23,490 nt of DNA. Origin: JAERML01 sp035687895 (GTDB lineage Bacteria; Bacteroidota; Ignavibacteria; UBA10030; UBA6906). The notes beneath the pieces are model-generated. The model had not been told where the DNA came from. It saw only the letters and a program-made list of their open reading frames with translations, and did not search any database. Location of the stretch: the NCBI GenBank assembly GCA_035687895.1, contig DASRUE010000282.1:1-23490 (forward strand). Direction: 5' to 3'. This document shows positions 8,104-16,061 of the stretch, piece by piece. The position numbers and the translations under genes were made by a program. How positions within the stretch are numbered: position 1 is the first letter of the stretch; every line of letters begins with the position of its first letter.

Positions 8104-9152
8104 TACTTCTCTCCCACGTAAGCATCTATCATTTTGTTAAGAATATTTTCCCCGGCAACGATCTCCACCTCAATCCGGGCGTAATGGAGATGCAGGGATG
8201 TCATGGACGACTCTGCAACCCTTTGCGCCCCCATCATACGAACTATATCCTTTTCTGTCGTCACGCACACCTCTGCTCGGATATCTTTCATACGACCGGC
8301 AATCCGGCTAAGGTCGGCCCCCCGGTACACATGGTGATCGGGAAAGCAGACATCGCCTACAACTGCGATGCCTTGCTCCTTCAGTCCCTCAACAAACCTA
8401 ATATGGTTCCCGATGCCGCTGAACGCCAGCACACGCGAACCTTGCAGTCTCTCCAGATTCACCCTTGAGTGATCAGAGAACCGGAACAATCCAGCGGGTT
8501 TGTATCGAAATCCAATCATTGGCACTGCAAACCGTTTGTTGAAATCCCGCTGCGATGTTGTCGAAAAGCTATCTTCCTTCAGGTTTGAGAACGCTAACAG
8601 GGTGGCCCTTCGCAATCCTGCCAACGGCTCCCGTCGAAAGCCTGCCGGTAGCATTGGTTCTTGCAAGAGGTTCTGGGTCGAGTCTATGACCACAATATCC
8701 ATACCCCGCCGGATATATCTGTGTTGGAACCCATCATCAAGCAGAATGACCTCGGCCCCGAAACTCGCGGTCGCAATGCGTGCCGCCGCTACCCTCTTTT
8801 CCCCAACCACCACAATTGCCTTCGGGTTCTTGCGCGCGACCAAGACGGGCTCATCCCCACCCGTTCCTGCATCCACCAACAGTTGCTTTCCATCGGACAC
8901 GATAACCACACCGGAAGAGCGGCGCCCGTACCCGCGGCTGATCACCGCAACGCGCTTCCCGCGCATTTCACATTTTCGGACAAGGTAATCAACGAATGGT
9001 GTTTTTCCGGTCCCTCCCGCTGTCATATTGCCAACGGAGATCACCGGAACGCCCACGTCTTCCGACTTCAGCCATCCACCGTCAAATGCCTTGTTGCGAC
9101 CGGCCACCGCTGAACCGTACAGCCAGGAGAGAGGAAGCAAAAGTGTTTTCAT
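8103..9152 (-). CDS. lpxK: Tetraacyldisaccharide 4'-kinase LpxK
   Basis: LpxK phosphorylates the 4' position of the tetraacyl disaccharide 1-phosphate made by LpxB, yielding lipid IVA at the inner face of the inner membrane. The 349-residue protein has a hydrophobic, membrane-associating N-terminus, an unusual Walker A loop GNMTAGGTGKTP at 41-52, VISRGYGRRS at 69-79, GDEP at 99-102 (the region of the catalytic Asp of studied LpxK), ILLDDGFQHR at 136-145, and FPDHH at 270-274 near the second catalytic residue. It follows the TPR lipoprotein gene by 13 bp and runs directly into the C26-type hydrolase with TAATG. Having lpxB and lpxK a single gene apart strongly supports the call. lpxA, lpxC, lpxD and the Kdo transferase gene are outside this window. 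Confidence 0.95.
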   Translation of the reverse strand: MKTLLLPLSWLYGSAVAGRNKAFDGGWLKSEDVGVPVISVGNMTAGGTGKTPFVDYLVRKCEMRGKRVAVISRGYGRRSSGVVIVSDGKQLLVDAGTGGDEPVLVARKNPKAIVVVGEKRVAAARIATASFGAEVILLDDGFQHRYIRRGMDIVVIDSTQNLLQEPMLPAGFRREPLAGLRRATLLAFSNLKEDSFSTTSQRDFNKRFAVPMIGFRYKPAGLFRFSDHSRVNLERLQGSRVLAFSGIGNHIRFVEGLKEQGIAVVGDVCFPDHHVYRGADLSRIAGRMKDIRAEVCVTTEKDIVRMMGAQRVAESSMTSLHLHYARIEVEIVAGENILNKMIDAYVGEK

Positions 9153-9165
9153 CGGGGCCGCCGGG

Positions 9166-10002
9166 CTACTTTGTGTACCCCGCCTCCTGCAACTGTCTCT
9201 CCACCTGTTTGAGCTTCTCCATGGCCCTGTAGGTTTGATGGAGTCCTTTCAACGACACAAGCATTCCGATCTTGTCGTCCATAAGCCGACGGAATGCGTC
9301 GGTCGCCTCGTGGTGGGTGTTCGTCTTCTTCAGTTCGGCGATTGTTGCATCCACCGTCCTGATGCCCGTATCAAACGTCCGCTCTGCCGTTTGATCACGG
9401 TCTATTTTCATATAGGCCCTTCCGAGCTGGCGGTAGAAGCTGCCGATATACGGAGAACCTTTGAACTTCTCGATGGCCTCCTTCTGCGTCTTGATGACGT
9501 TCTGATACTCCCCCGTCATGAAGTACGCCGAGCCGAGATTAAAGTACTGCCTGTCGTAAGGATAGGCTTCGGCATTCTTCTTCGTGTATTTCACGTAGGC
9601 CCGGTCATCGTCCAGCGCATATGAGAGCTCGCAAAGGCGTTCATACAGGTCGGACTCCTTGTTACCAAGCGCATCAATCTTTGCAAAATAATCGCGTGCT
9701 TTCTTGAATTGCTCCAACCGTTTCGGATTCTTCTCTCCTGTCTCCCGCATGCCGAGATCATAGTGCATCTGAGCCAGATCAGTAAGAGGCGGTACATAGG
9801 AGGCATCCAGGGCAACAGCTTTTCTTAGCATGATCTGTGCACTGTCGAACTGCTGCTCAAGATAAAGTTGATGGCCACTTCGATACATGTCCTCCTTCGT
9901 CTCAAGAGCCGGTGTCGGCTTCACTGTTTCAGGCGCCGGGCCACAGGAGGCGACAAGACCGAGCAGCACAACGAGCAGGTTTGATTTCGAGCGGGATCTC
10001 AT
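9166..10002 (-). CDS. TPR-containing lipoprotein of unknown function
   Basis: A 278-residue protein with a basic N-terminus, a hydrophobic core and the lipobox LVASC, so Cys20 is the likely lipidation and signal peptidase II site. Glycine at +2 would allow transport to the outer membrane if E. coli-like rules apply. The mature part is helical and hydrophilic, with at least three tetratricopeptide-like units, for example SGHQLYLEQQFDSAQIMLRK, YFNLGSAYFMTGEYQNVIKT and FYRQLGRAYMKIDRDQTAER. TPRs bind proteins, so a scaffold role is the most one can infer. Its ATG overlaps the lpxB stop (ATGA) and lpxK follows after 13 bp, so it is made together with two lipid A enzymes. I recognise no named family. 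Confidence 0.85.
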   Translation of the reverse strand: MRSRSKSNLLVVLLGLVASCGPAPETVKPTPALETKEDMYRSGHQLYLEQQFDSAQIMLRKAVALDASYVPPLTDLAQMHYDLGMRETGEKNPKRLEQFKKARDYFAKIDALGNKESDLYERLCELSYALDDDRAYVKYTKKNAEAYPYDRQYFNLGSAYFMTGEYQNVIKTQKEAIEKFKGSPYIGSFYRQLGRAYMKIDRDQTAERTFDTGIRTVDATIAELKKTNTHHEATDAFRRLMDDKIGMLVSLKGLHQTYRAMEKLKQVERQLQEAGYTK

Positions 10003-11138
10003 GCCGCCTCTCCCAGAGCGATGATTCCATCGGCTACACGAATCGATGCGCCCGGACCACCAAGCTTCGATTTGACAATAGAAAGATCTGATCGCATTGC
10101 TGCACTATAGTCAGCATCATCCAACATCCGTTCAATCGCCCGTACCATGTTTTCGGCAGTCATCTCGTGCTGAACAAGCTCCGGAACTAGTTTCCTTCCA
10201 GCGACGATATTCACCAAACCGATGTGTTCCACGTCTACCAGAATCCGCCCGATGAAAAAGGTGAAGGGAGATGTCTTGTAGACGACCACCATGGGGGTCC
10301 CGAACCATCCCGTCTCCAACGTTGCCGTCCCTGAAGTCACAATGGCAGCGTCCGCGTGACACATCAAATCGTGGGTCCCATTTTCAACCAGGGTAATTCC
10401 CGATTCCGGTGGAATGAATCGGCGGACAAACCCTGCGCCGAGATTGGGCGCAACACCGATAGCAACCTGCACACTTCGCATTGCAGTGACACGCCGAGCT
10501 GCACGGATCATGACGGGAAGGATCTGCTCGATCTCCTGTGCACGGCTTCCCGGAAACAATCCGAGAACCTTCTTGTCCGCAACCAGACCATAGGCATCGA
10601 GAAATTGTTCTTTCGTCCTCACCTCGCCAAGGGACTCTACAAGGGGATGGCCCACAAACTCCACATTCACTCCTTCGCGTCTGTAGAGATCAACTTCAAA
10701 AGGGAAGACGACCTTCATCCGATCGACAAGAGACTTCATTTTCTTTACACGTCCCTTGTGCCACGCCCATACCTGCGGGCTGATGTAGTACAGAACTTTG
10801 ATTCCCCTCGCCTTTACCTTTCTGGCAAACCGGAGGTTGAACCCCGGATAATCGATCAAGACCACCACCTCCGGACGACGTGCATCAAGAACGCCCTCCA
10901 GCTCCCTTTCCACCTTCCTGATCACCGACAGGTGCTTCACCACCTCCACAAATCCCATAAAAGAAACGGACGAGATGTGAAAGACGAGCTCCATCCCCTC
11001 CTTCTTCATCCTGTCGCCGCCGACCCCGAAAACTTCTATGTCTGCACGCTTTCGTTTCAATTCACGGACGACCCCGGCACCGTGTAAATCGCCCGACGCT
11101 TCACCGGCGATCATCATCACCCGCGAAAGCATCGTCAT
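9999..11138 (-). CDS. lpxB: Lipid-A-disaccharide synthase LpxB
   Basis: LpxB (GT19) condenses UDP-diacylglucosamine with lipid X to form the beta-1,6 disaccharide of lipid A at the cytoplasmic membrane. Diagnostic stretches are GEASGDLHGA near the N-terminus, GVGGDRM, SFMGFVEVVKHL, DYPGFNLRFA, YYISPQVWAWHKGR, FVGHPLVE, LFPGSRAQEI and SGTATLETGWFGTPMVVVYK. I place the start at the ATG at 11138 (379 residues) because it forms an ATGA overlap with the stop of the upstream methyltransferase-like gene. A GTG at 11147 and an ATG at 11132 are possible alternatives. The stop overlaps the start of the TPR lipoprotein. The length is normal and all motifs are intact, so it is probably functional. Confidence 0.96.
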   Translation of the reverse strand: MTMLSRVMMIAGEASGDLHGAGVVRELKRKRADIEVFGVGGDRMKKEGMELVFHISSVSFMGFVEVVKHLSVIRKVERELEGVLDARRPEVVVLIDYPGFNLRFARKVKARGIKVLYYISPQVWAWHKGRVKKMKSLVDRMKVVFPFEVDLYRREGVNVEFVGHPLVESLGEVRTKEQFLDAYGLVADKKVLGLFPGSRAQEIEQILPVMIRAARRVTAMRSVQVAIGVAPNLGAGFVRRFIPPESGITLVENGTHDLMCHADAAIVTSGTATLETGWFGTPMVVVYKTSPFTFFIGRILVDVEHIGLVNIVAGRKLVPELVQHEMTAENMVRAIERMLDDADYSAAMRSDLSIVKSKLGGPGASIRVADGIIALGEAA

Positions 11139-11740
11139 CCCCGCCACTCGAGGTACACGTATTTCGCAACCACGAGCAGCGTCACAAGCAAGATGGCTTG
11201 AAACGTCCGCCGCTCGGAAGCAATCCCATCGCGCGTGCTCATCACTTTTGGCGGCGGGTTCGGAGATACATACGTTGTCACTCGGGGAATGAAACGTCCG
11301 ACGTGCTTCCGGTAGTGATCATATGCAGGGCCGAATCGCACTGCGAGGTACTCTTCCTCCTTGGTTACGATCAGGTAGTACTGGAGATAGAACCAGCCCA
11401 CGGCGACGATCAACAGCCATGGGAAGAGCGCCATGGACATCACCCCGACGCCCGCATAGAGGAGCATGTTGCCCACATACAGCGGGTTCCGCACATACGC
11501 AAACGGGCCGCTCGTGATGAGATACGTCCCGCCGACCGTTCCCGTAGTGCGTGTTTCGCTCCCCGCGATGGAGACACCCCAGAACCGAATCGCTTCGCCC
11601 GTGAGTACTATCATCAGGCCAATGAGTATACTGGAGATCGTCGGCTCGGCAAAAACCAGCATAACAAGCAGGAATGGTATTGGTGCGTAGCTCCGGTACT
11701 TGAACACCAATCGACGTATGTCGCTGTCTCCGGACGTCAC
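11135..11740 (-). CDS. Isoprenylcysteine carboxyl methyltransferase-like integral membrane protein
   Basis: A 201-residue protein with about four or five membrane segments (roughly 18-30, 36-55, 88-122 and 178-195). It carries the ICMT/PEMT-type SAM-binding signature: TSGPFAYVRNPLYVG at 76-90 with the RNPxY core, then KEEEYLAVRFGPAYDHYRK at 127-145, where the glutamates and the YxxY-like end are typical. Such proteins methylate lipidated or small hydrophobic substrates in the membrane; bacteria lack CAAX prenylation, so the substrate here is unknown. Translation starts at GTG (11740), 3 bp after the HAD phosphatase gene, and ends in an ATGA overlap with lpxB. An additional hydrophobic segment after the signature is unusual for the shortest bacterial homologues. 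Family call firm, function open. Confidence 0.83.
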   Translation of the reverse strand: MTSGDSDIRRLVFKYRSYAPIPFLLVMLVFAEPTISSILIGLMIVLTGEAIRFWGVSIAGSETRTTGTVGGTYLITSGPFAYVRNPLYVGNMLLYAGVGVMSMALFPWLLIVAVGWFYLQYYLIVTKEEEYLAVRFGPAYDHYRKHVGRFIPRVTTYVSPNPPPKVMSTRDGIASERRTFQAILLVTLLVVAKYVYLEWRG

Positions 11741-11743
11741 TGC

Positions 11744-12469
11744 CTATCCCCGCGCAAAGAGGGCTCGTCGCATCACTTCGGCGCGACGTCGCTTGGGTAG
11801 GATTTGTTTCTCAAGGAGTGTTGAGAGGCGGTCCACAATTTCACTGAACGAAGAATAAAGATAGTACGAGATGTTCTCCCGCTGGCAGAATTTCTGCAAC
11901 TCATCCTTTGCAAACACCAGATCCGCATACTGCGCGGGACACTGATCTGAGTATCCCTCGCCAACATAACCGATAACATCGTCGTCACCAGCAAGGGAAA
12001 GCATGACGTTCCGCTTGCAGCATGCGCAACGAGTGCACTCCGAATCCCGGAAGGGAAAACGGATCGTTGTATTGCTTTTGCCATCCCCGTCAACGGGACC
12101 TATATCAAATGCATTCGCAAAGTATGAAACCTCGCTGATCCCATGTGCCTCGAGAATCTCTCGAATGTAATAGTCAAGCCCGTCGCTGACGATGTAAAAC
12201 TCGAGATGCCGATTCCTGCAAAATTCGACAAAGGATTTGAATGACGAATCAATTTCCTGGCCCCGGACAAACCTTGTCGCTTCAATCACATCCAACTTTC
12301 CGAGAGCTGCAACCTCACGCTCAAAACATTCCGCTGCAGAAAGGGCGCCCGCCCTGTACTCCCGGACCGCTTCATCACACCTCACACCGCCAAACCTGCG
12401 GAAGAACGCATTGCCGACATCCTGGCGGGTAATGGTCCCGTCGAAATCAATGAAGAGTTTCAGTGCCAT
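11744..12469 (-). CDS. HAD-superfamily phosphatase, MtnX/SerB-like
   Basis: A 241-residue cytoplasmic HAD-IB type phosphatase. Motif I is FIDFDGTIT with nucleophile Asp8 and acid/base Asp10. Motif II is YIVSDGLDYYI (Ser95), Lys152 in CCKRN can serve as motif III, and GYVGEGYSDQ (Asp175) is motif IV. The insertion CTRCACCK at 145-152 resembles the cysteine-rich stretch of MtnX (2-hydroxy-3-keto-5-methylthiopentenyl-1-phosphate phosphatase) and might bind a metal. No other methionine-salvage gene is nearby, so the MtnX reaction is not secured; an unspecified phosphomonoesterase is the safe reading. The ATG at 12469 shares its A with the smc stop (TGATG); a GTG three bases earlier is possible. 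It lies 3 bp before the methyltransferase-like gene. Confidence 0.82.
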   Translation of the reverse strand: MALKLFIDFDGTITRQDVGNAFFRRFGGVRCDEAVREYRAGALSAAECFEREVAALGKLDVIEATRFVRGQEIDSSFKSFVEFCRNRHLEFYIVSDGLDYYIREILEAHGISEVSYFANAFDIGPVDGDGKSNTTIRFPFRDSECTRCACCKRNVMLSLAGDDDVIGYVGEGYSDQCPAQYADLVFAKDELQKFCQRENISYYLYSSFSEIVDRLSTLLEKQILPKRRRAEVMRRALFARG

Positions 12470-15400
12470 CACCCCGAGACGAGCGAGGCGGAGTGAACCT
12501 GGGCACTCTGGTTGAAGCGGACCGTTACCAGCTTCGAGACTCCTTCCTCCTCCATCGTAACACCGTAGAGCGCGTTGGCAGCCTCCATCGTCCGCTTGTT
12601 ATGCGTGACGACAATGAACTGGGTATTGTTGGAGAACTTCCGGAGGATGCGTGTAAACCGATCCACGTTGGGGTCATCCAGTGGCGCATCGACCTCATCC
12701 AGGATACAGAAGGGACTCGGCTTGACAAGATAGATGGCAAACAAGAGTGCCGTGGCGGTGAGCGTCTTCTCGCCACCGGAGAGAAGGTGGATAGAGGTGG
12801 GCCGTTTGCCGCGCGGCTTGGCAACGATGTCAATACCCGCCTCGAGCGGATCGACGCCTTCCTCCAATTTCAGGTCGCATTCGTCGCCGGGATCAAAGAG
12901 GCTTTTAAACGTCTCGATGAAGTTTGTGCGAATCAATGCAAAGGTATCCAGGAACTTTCGTTGTGCGGTGGAGTTGATTTCTTCGATTGTCGCGAGAAGA
13001 GTCTTCTCGGCCTCAAGAAGATCCGTCCGCTGCGAGGAGAGGAATTCGTAGCGCTGCTTTTCCGTCGTGTATTCTTCGAACGCCGCAAAGTTGATGTTGC
13101 CGAGGGTTTTCAGTTTATCGCGGAGCCCCTGGATTTCATCCCGCAGCGCCGCGAAATCAACGAACTCTCCCTCGGCATACGACTTCAGCACGAGGGCGAG
13201 TTCATATTCTTCCTGCGCGCGGGCAAGGATATGCTCCGTTTTTCCCTTCAACTCGGTGATCTTCACATCCAGGTCGTGTACGGCTTGCATGGAGTCGTCA
13301 TGACTGCGCCGTTCGTCTTTGATCTTTAGCTCGATCCGGTGCATCTCTTCGCGGACATGAGTGGCTTCCTGCTCAACTGCCGTCTTGCGTTCCTCGAGCT
13401 GGGCCATCGTTTCACCCAGCATGACAACAACGCGGGCGTTCTCCTCCACTGACGCGTTGGCGAAGGCAATATCCTCCTGGCCGCGGCGGATGTCCACGTC
13501 ACGTCGCTCCAGCGTTGTGATGATGTCGGTGATCGCTTCCTCTGCGCGTCGCAGGTCGTTCAGGGCGTTCTCGTGCTCTCCCTTTACAGTCACCGATTGA
13601 ATGCGACAGTCGTTCACCTCTTTCGATCGTTCGCCCCACTCACTCTCGATCGAGGCAAGCTCTGCACTCACCGCGCCAACGCTATGCTCGACGTCGGTTT
13701 TCTCCAGCGAGAAGCGTTCCAACTCCGGCGCTTCCGCGGTAATCTCTTCAGTGAGAGCCGCCGTTTCGGCGGAAATCCCTGCAATCTCTTCCTGGTTTCT
13801 GGCGATGATGTCGCCAGCTCGCTTCTTCTCGAACTCGAGCTGCGCAATCCGCATCTCGACGCCGTTCATCTCCTTTTCGATCCCCTTCACTACTTCAGCA
13901 AGAGACTTGAGGTCAATAACGTCGTGGTCTGAGAGGATTTGCTCCTTCGTAGTCCGGAGGGCGGCGAGCTCTTCCTGGAGCGTCGAGATGGAACGGTGAA
14001 TATCCTCGATTTGCGCCTGCTTGCCAATCATTCCGCCTTCGTCATTTCGGCGGCTCCCGCCTCTGGTGATGCCAACGCCAGTGCCTAGTTCGCCTGCAAG
14101 CGTTACGCACCGGACACCTGATGTCGCCTGAATGACTTTTGCCGCGGTGGCATCGGTATCGACCACAAGAATCCGGTTCAGGATAAACCTAAACAAAGGA
14201 GCAAACGCCCTCTCGTACTTGGAGAGGTCTGCCGCCCATCCGATGACGCCGGGCATCTTCGGTAGAGGCATCCGGGAAACAATTTCCGGCATTCTCTCCA
14301 AACAGACGAATGTTACTTTCCCCCGTTCCTCACTTTTGAGCAGCGCGATCCCGGCCTCAGCATCCTTCACCGAATCCACAATGATGAGTCCGGCATACTC
14401 ACCAACGGCGGTTTCGATGGCCGTACGGTATTTTTCGTCGGCGTAGATTGCATCTGCAACCGTCAGGTTGCGTGAAGGCTTCCAGCGGTCGGTGGACGAA
14501 AGAAAGCGGACGCCTTCCGAGAGACCTTCCCTGGTCTCGATCAAGCCCTTCAGAAAATCTGCTGTGGCGGTCTTCCGGTCGATCTCGCCGCGGAGTTCGA
14601 CTTCATTCACCTGCACCTGATCCAATTTCTCACGCAGGTCTCTCTTCTTCGCCTCAGCCTCGTAGTATTGCATCTCAGCCTCGGTAAAGGCGCGGCGCAA
14701 CCGCTTGTCCTCGTTGCTCAGAGCTTCGATGTCTCCATCGATCCGGCCGATCTCGTGCTGGTAGGCAGCAATCTCCTCGCTTCCGTGCGCGGCACGTCCG
14801 TTGAGATTCTCGATGCGCCCCTTCTTTCTGTCTTGCGCCGTCTGTTTCTCTGCAATCGCATGGACCAGCGCAATAGTCCGATCGTTCAGTCCTTGCAACT
14901 CGGACTTCTTTGCATCGAGCCGTAGCTCGAGGTCGCGCAGAGCCGACTGACGATGTGCCAGATCCTGTGCGACACGCTCTTCCTCGGTTCTCAGCTCAAC
15001 AATTCTGGTCGTCAGCGTATCCTTGAGCTGACCAAGCTGTCCCATCTCAGCGTGGAGCTCGTCCTTTTCGCTCTTGAAACGGATGACATTGTCCTGCAGC
15101 GCTTTGATCCGTTCCGCAGCGACAAGGTTCTTCTGTTCGACACGGTTGATTTGTTCCGAGTGAGTTGCCGCGTCCCGTTGGGCTTCCGCCAGGCGGCGTT
15201 CGACATCGGACATGTTATTCCGGAGTTCGTCGAGAGTGGTTTCCTCTTGCGACAGGTCGGTGTCAATCCGGTTCTTATCCTCAAGCAACCCGGCGAGACG
15301 CTCTTCGAGAGGGACGGTCCGTCCAACAAGTTGTGCGTACTCCCGTTCCATCAAATCAATCTCGAGTGTGCGGAGTCGTGCCTTAACCTCGTTGAACTGC

Positions 15401-16038
15401 TCGGCCTTCTTCGCCTGACGTTCGAGTGAGTTTACAGCTTTTTGCACTTCGGTAACAATGTCGTTCACCCGCACAAGGTCGGCCTGGACACTTTCGAGCT
15501 TCCTGTAGGCCGCCTTTCGTCGGTGCTTGTACTTTGTCACACCCGCCGCCTCCTCAAACAATCGCCGGCGCTCATCAGTTTTGTCGCTGAGGATTGTCTC
15601 GACCATCTTCAATTCGATGACCGAGTATGCATCCGCCCCCATCCCCGTGTCCATGAAGAGGTCCAGGATATCCTTCAGCCTGCAGGGGACCTTGTTCAGT
15701 AGGTACTCGCTTTCACCTGACCGGTAGACGCGACGGCCGATGGTAACCTGGGTGTATTCCGATGGAAGAATCCCCTTGGTGTTTTCAATGAGCAGAGACG
15801 CTTCTGCCATCCCAAGAGGCTTGCGCGCTTTGGTACCGTTGAAGATGACGTCCTCCATCTTCTCGCTTCTTAACGCGCTGTACCGCTGTTCGCCAAGCAC
15901 CCAGCGAATGGCATCCACGATATTCGTCTTCCCGCAGCCGTTCGGACCAACAATGGCCGAAATGCCACTGTCGAAGGTGAGATTCACCTTTTGGGCGAAT
16001 GACTTGAAGCCGATTATCTCAAGCTTGGATAGATACAT
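12469..16038 (-). CDS. smc: Chromosome segregation protein Smc
   Basis: Smc dimers, with ScpA and ScpB, organise and segregate the chromosome. At 1189 residues this is full length. Order of parts: N-terminal ATPase half starting MYLSKLEIIGFKSFAQKVNL with Walker A GPNGCGKTN at 31-39, a long coiled coil, a hinge at about 490-680 (including GLIIVDSVKDAEAGIALL and the glycine-rich GTGVGITRGGSRR), the returning coiled coil, then the C-terminal half with ABC signature LLSGGEKTLTATALL near 1085 and Walker B CILDEVDAPLDDPN near 1109, with the switch His in VTHNKRTM. The start has no strong Shine-Dalgarno sequence but matches the family N-terminus exactly. It lies 23 bp after the GH2-type gene and its stop overlaps the HAD phosphatase start. 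scpA and scpB are not in the window. Confidence 0.98.
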   Translation of the reverse strand: MYLSKLEIIGFKSFAQKVNLTFDSGISAIVGPNGCGKTNIVDAIRWVLGEQRYSALRSEKMEDVIFNGTKARKPLGMAEASLLIENTKGILPSEYTQVTIGRRVYRSGESEYLLNKVPCRLKDILDLFMDTGMGADAYSVIELKMVETILSDKTDERRRLFEEAAGVTKYKHRRKAAYRKLESVQADLVRVNDIVTEVQKAVNSLERQAKKAEQFNEVKARLRTLEIDLMEREYAQLVGRTVPLEERLAGLLEDKNRIDTDLSQEETTLDELRNNMSDVERRLAEAQRDAATHSEQINRVEQKNLVAAERIKALQDNVIRFKSEKDELHAEMGQLGQLKDTLTTRIVELRTEEERVAQDLAHRQSALRDLELRLDAKKSELQGLNDRTIALVHAIAEKQTAQDRKKGRIENLNGRAAHGSEEIAAYQHEIGRIDGDIEALSNEDKRLRRAFTEAEMQYYEAEAKKRDLREKLDQVQVNEVELRGEIDRKTATADFLKGLIETREGLSEGVRFLSSTDRWKPSRNLTVADAIYADEKYRTAIETAVGEYAGLIIVDSVKDAEAGIALLKSEERGKVTFVCLERMPEIVSRMPLPKMPGVIGWAADLSKYERAFAPLFRFILNRILVVDTDATAAKVIQATSGVRCVTLAGELGTGVGITRGGSRRNDEGGMIGKQAQIEDIHRSISTLQEELAALRTTKEQILSDHDVIDLKSLAEVVKGIEKEMNGVEMRIAQLEFEKKRAGDIIARNQEEIAGISAETAALTEEITAEAPELERFSLEKTDVEHSVGAVSAELASIESEWGERSKEVNDCRIQSVTVKGEHENALNDLRRAEEAITDIITTLERRDVDIRRGQEDIAFANASVEENARVVVMLGETMAQLEERKTAVEQEATHVREEMHRIELKIKDERRSHDDSMQAVHDLDVKITELKGKTEHILARAQEEYELALVLKSYAEGEFVDFAALRDEIQGLRDKLKTLGNINFAAFEEYTTEKQRYEFLSSQRTDLLEAEKTLLATIEEINSTAQRKFLDTFALIRTNFIETFKSLFDPGDECDLKLEEGVDPLEAGIDIVAKPRGKRPTSIHLLSGGEKTLTATALLFAIYLVKPSPFCILDEVDAPLDDPNVDRFTRILRKFSNNTQFIVVTHNKRTMEAANALYGVTMEEEGVSKLVTVRFNQSAQVHSASLVSG

Positions 16039-16061
16039 AGTGCGCCATTAGGTTGTAACGG

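Noticed and set aside
12463..13329. A 288-codon plus-strand frame opposite the 3' end of smc.
   Set aside because: Antisense to the conserved Smc ATPase head; no domain and no ribosome site.
12469..16038. Smc considered as a defence-type SMC/RecN/Rad50-like ATPase.
   Set aside because: Full-length Smc architecture with canonical hinge and head motifs and no nuclease or MksB/JetC-type partners nearby; it is the housekeeping protein.
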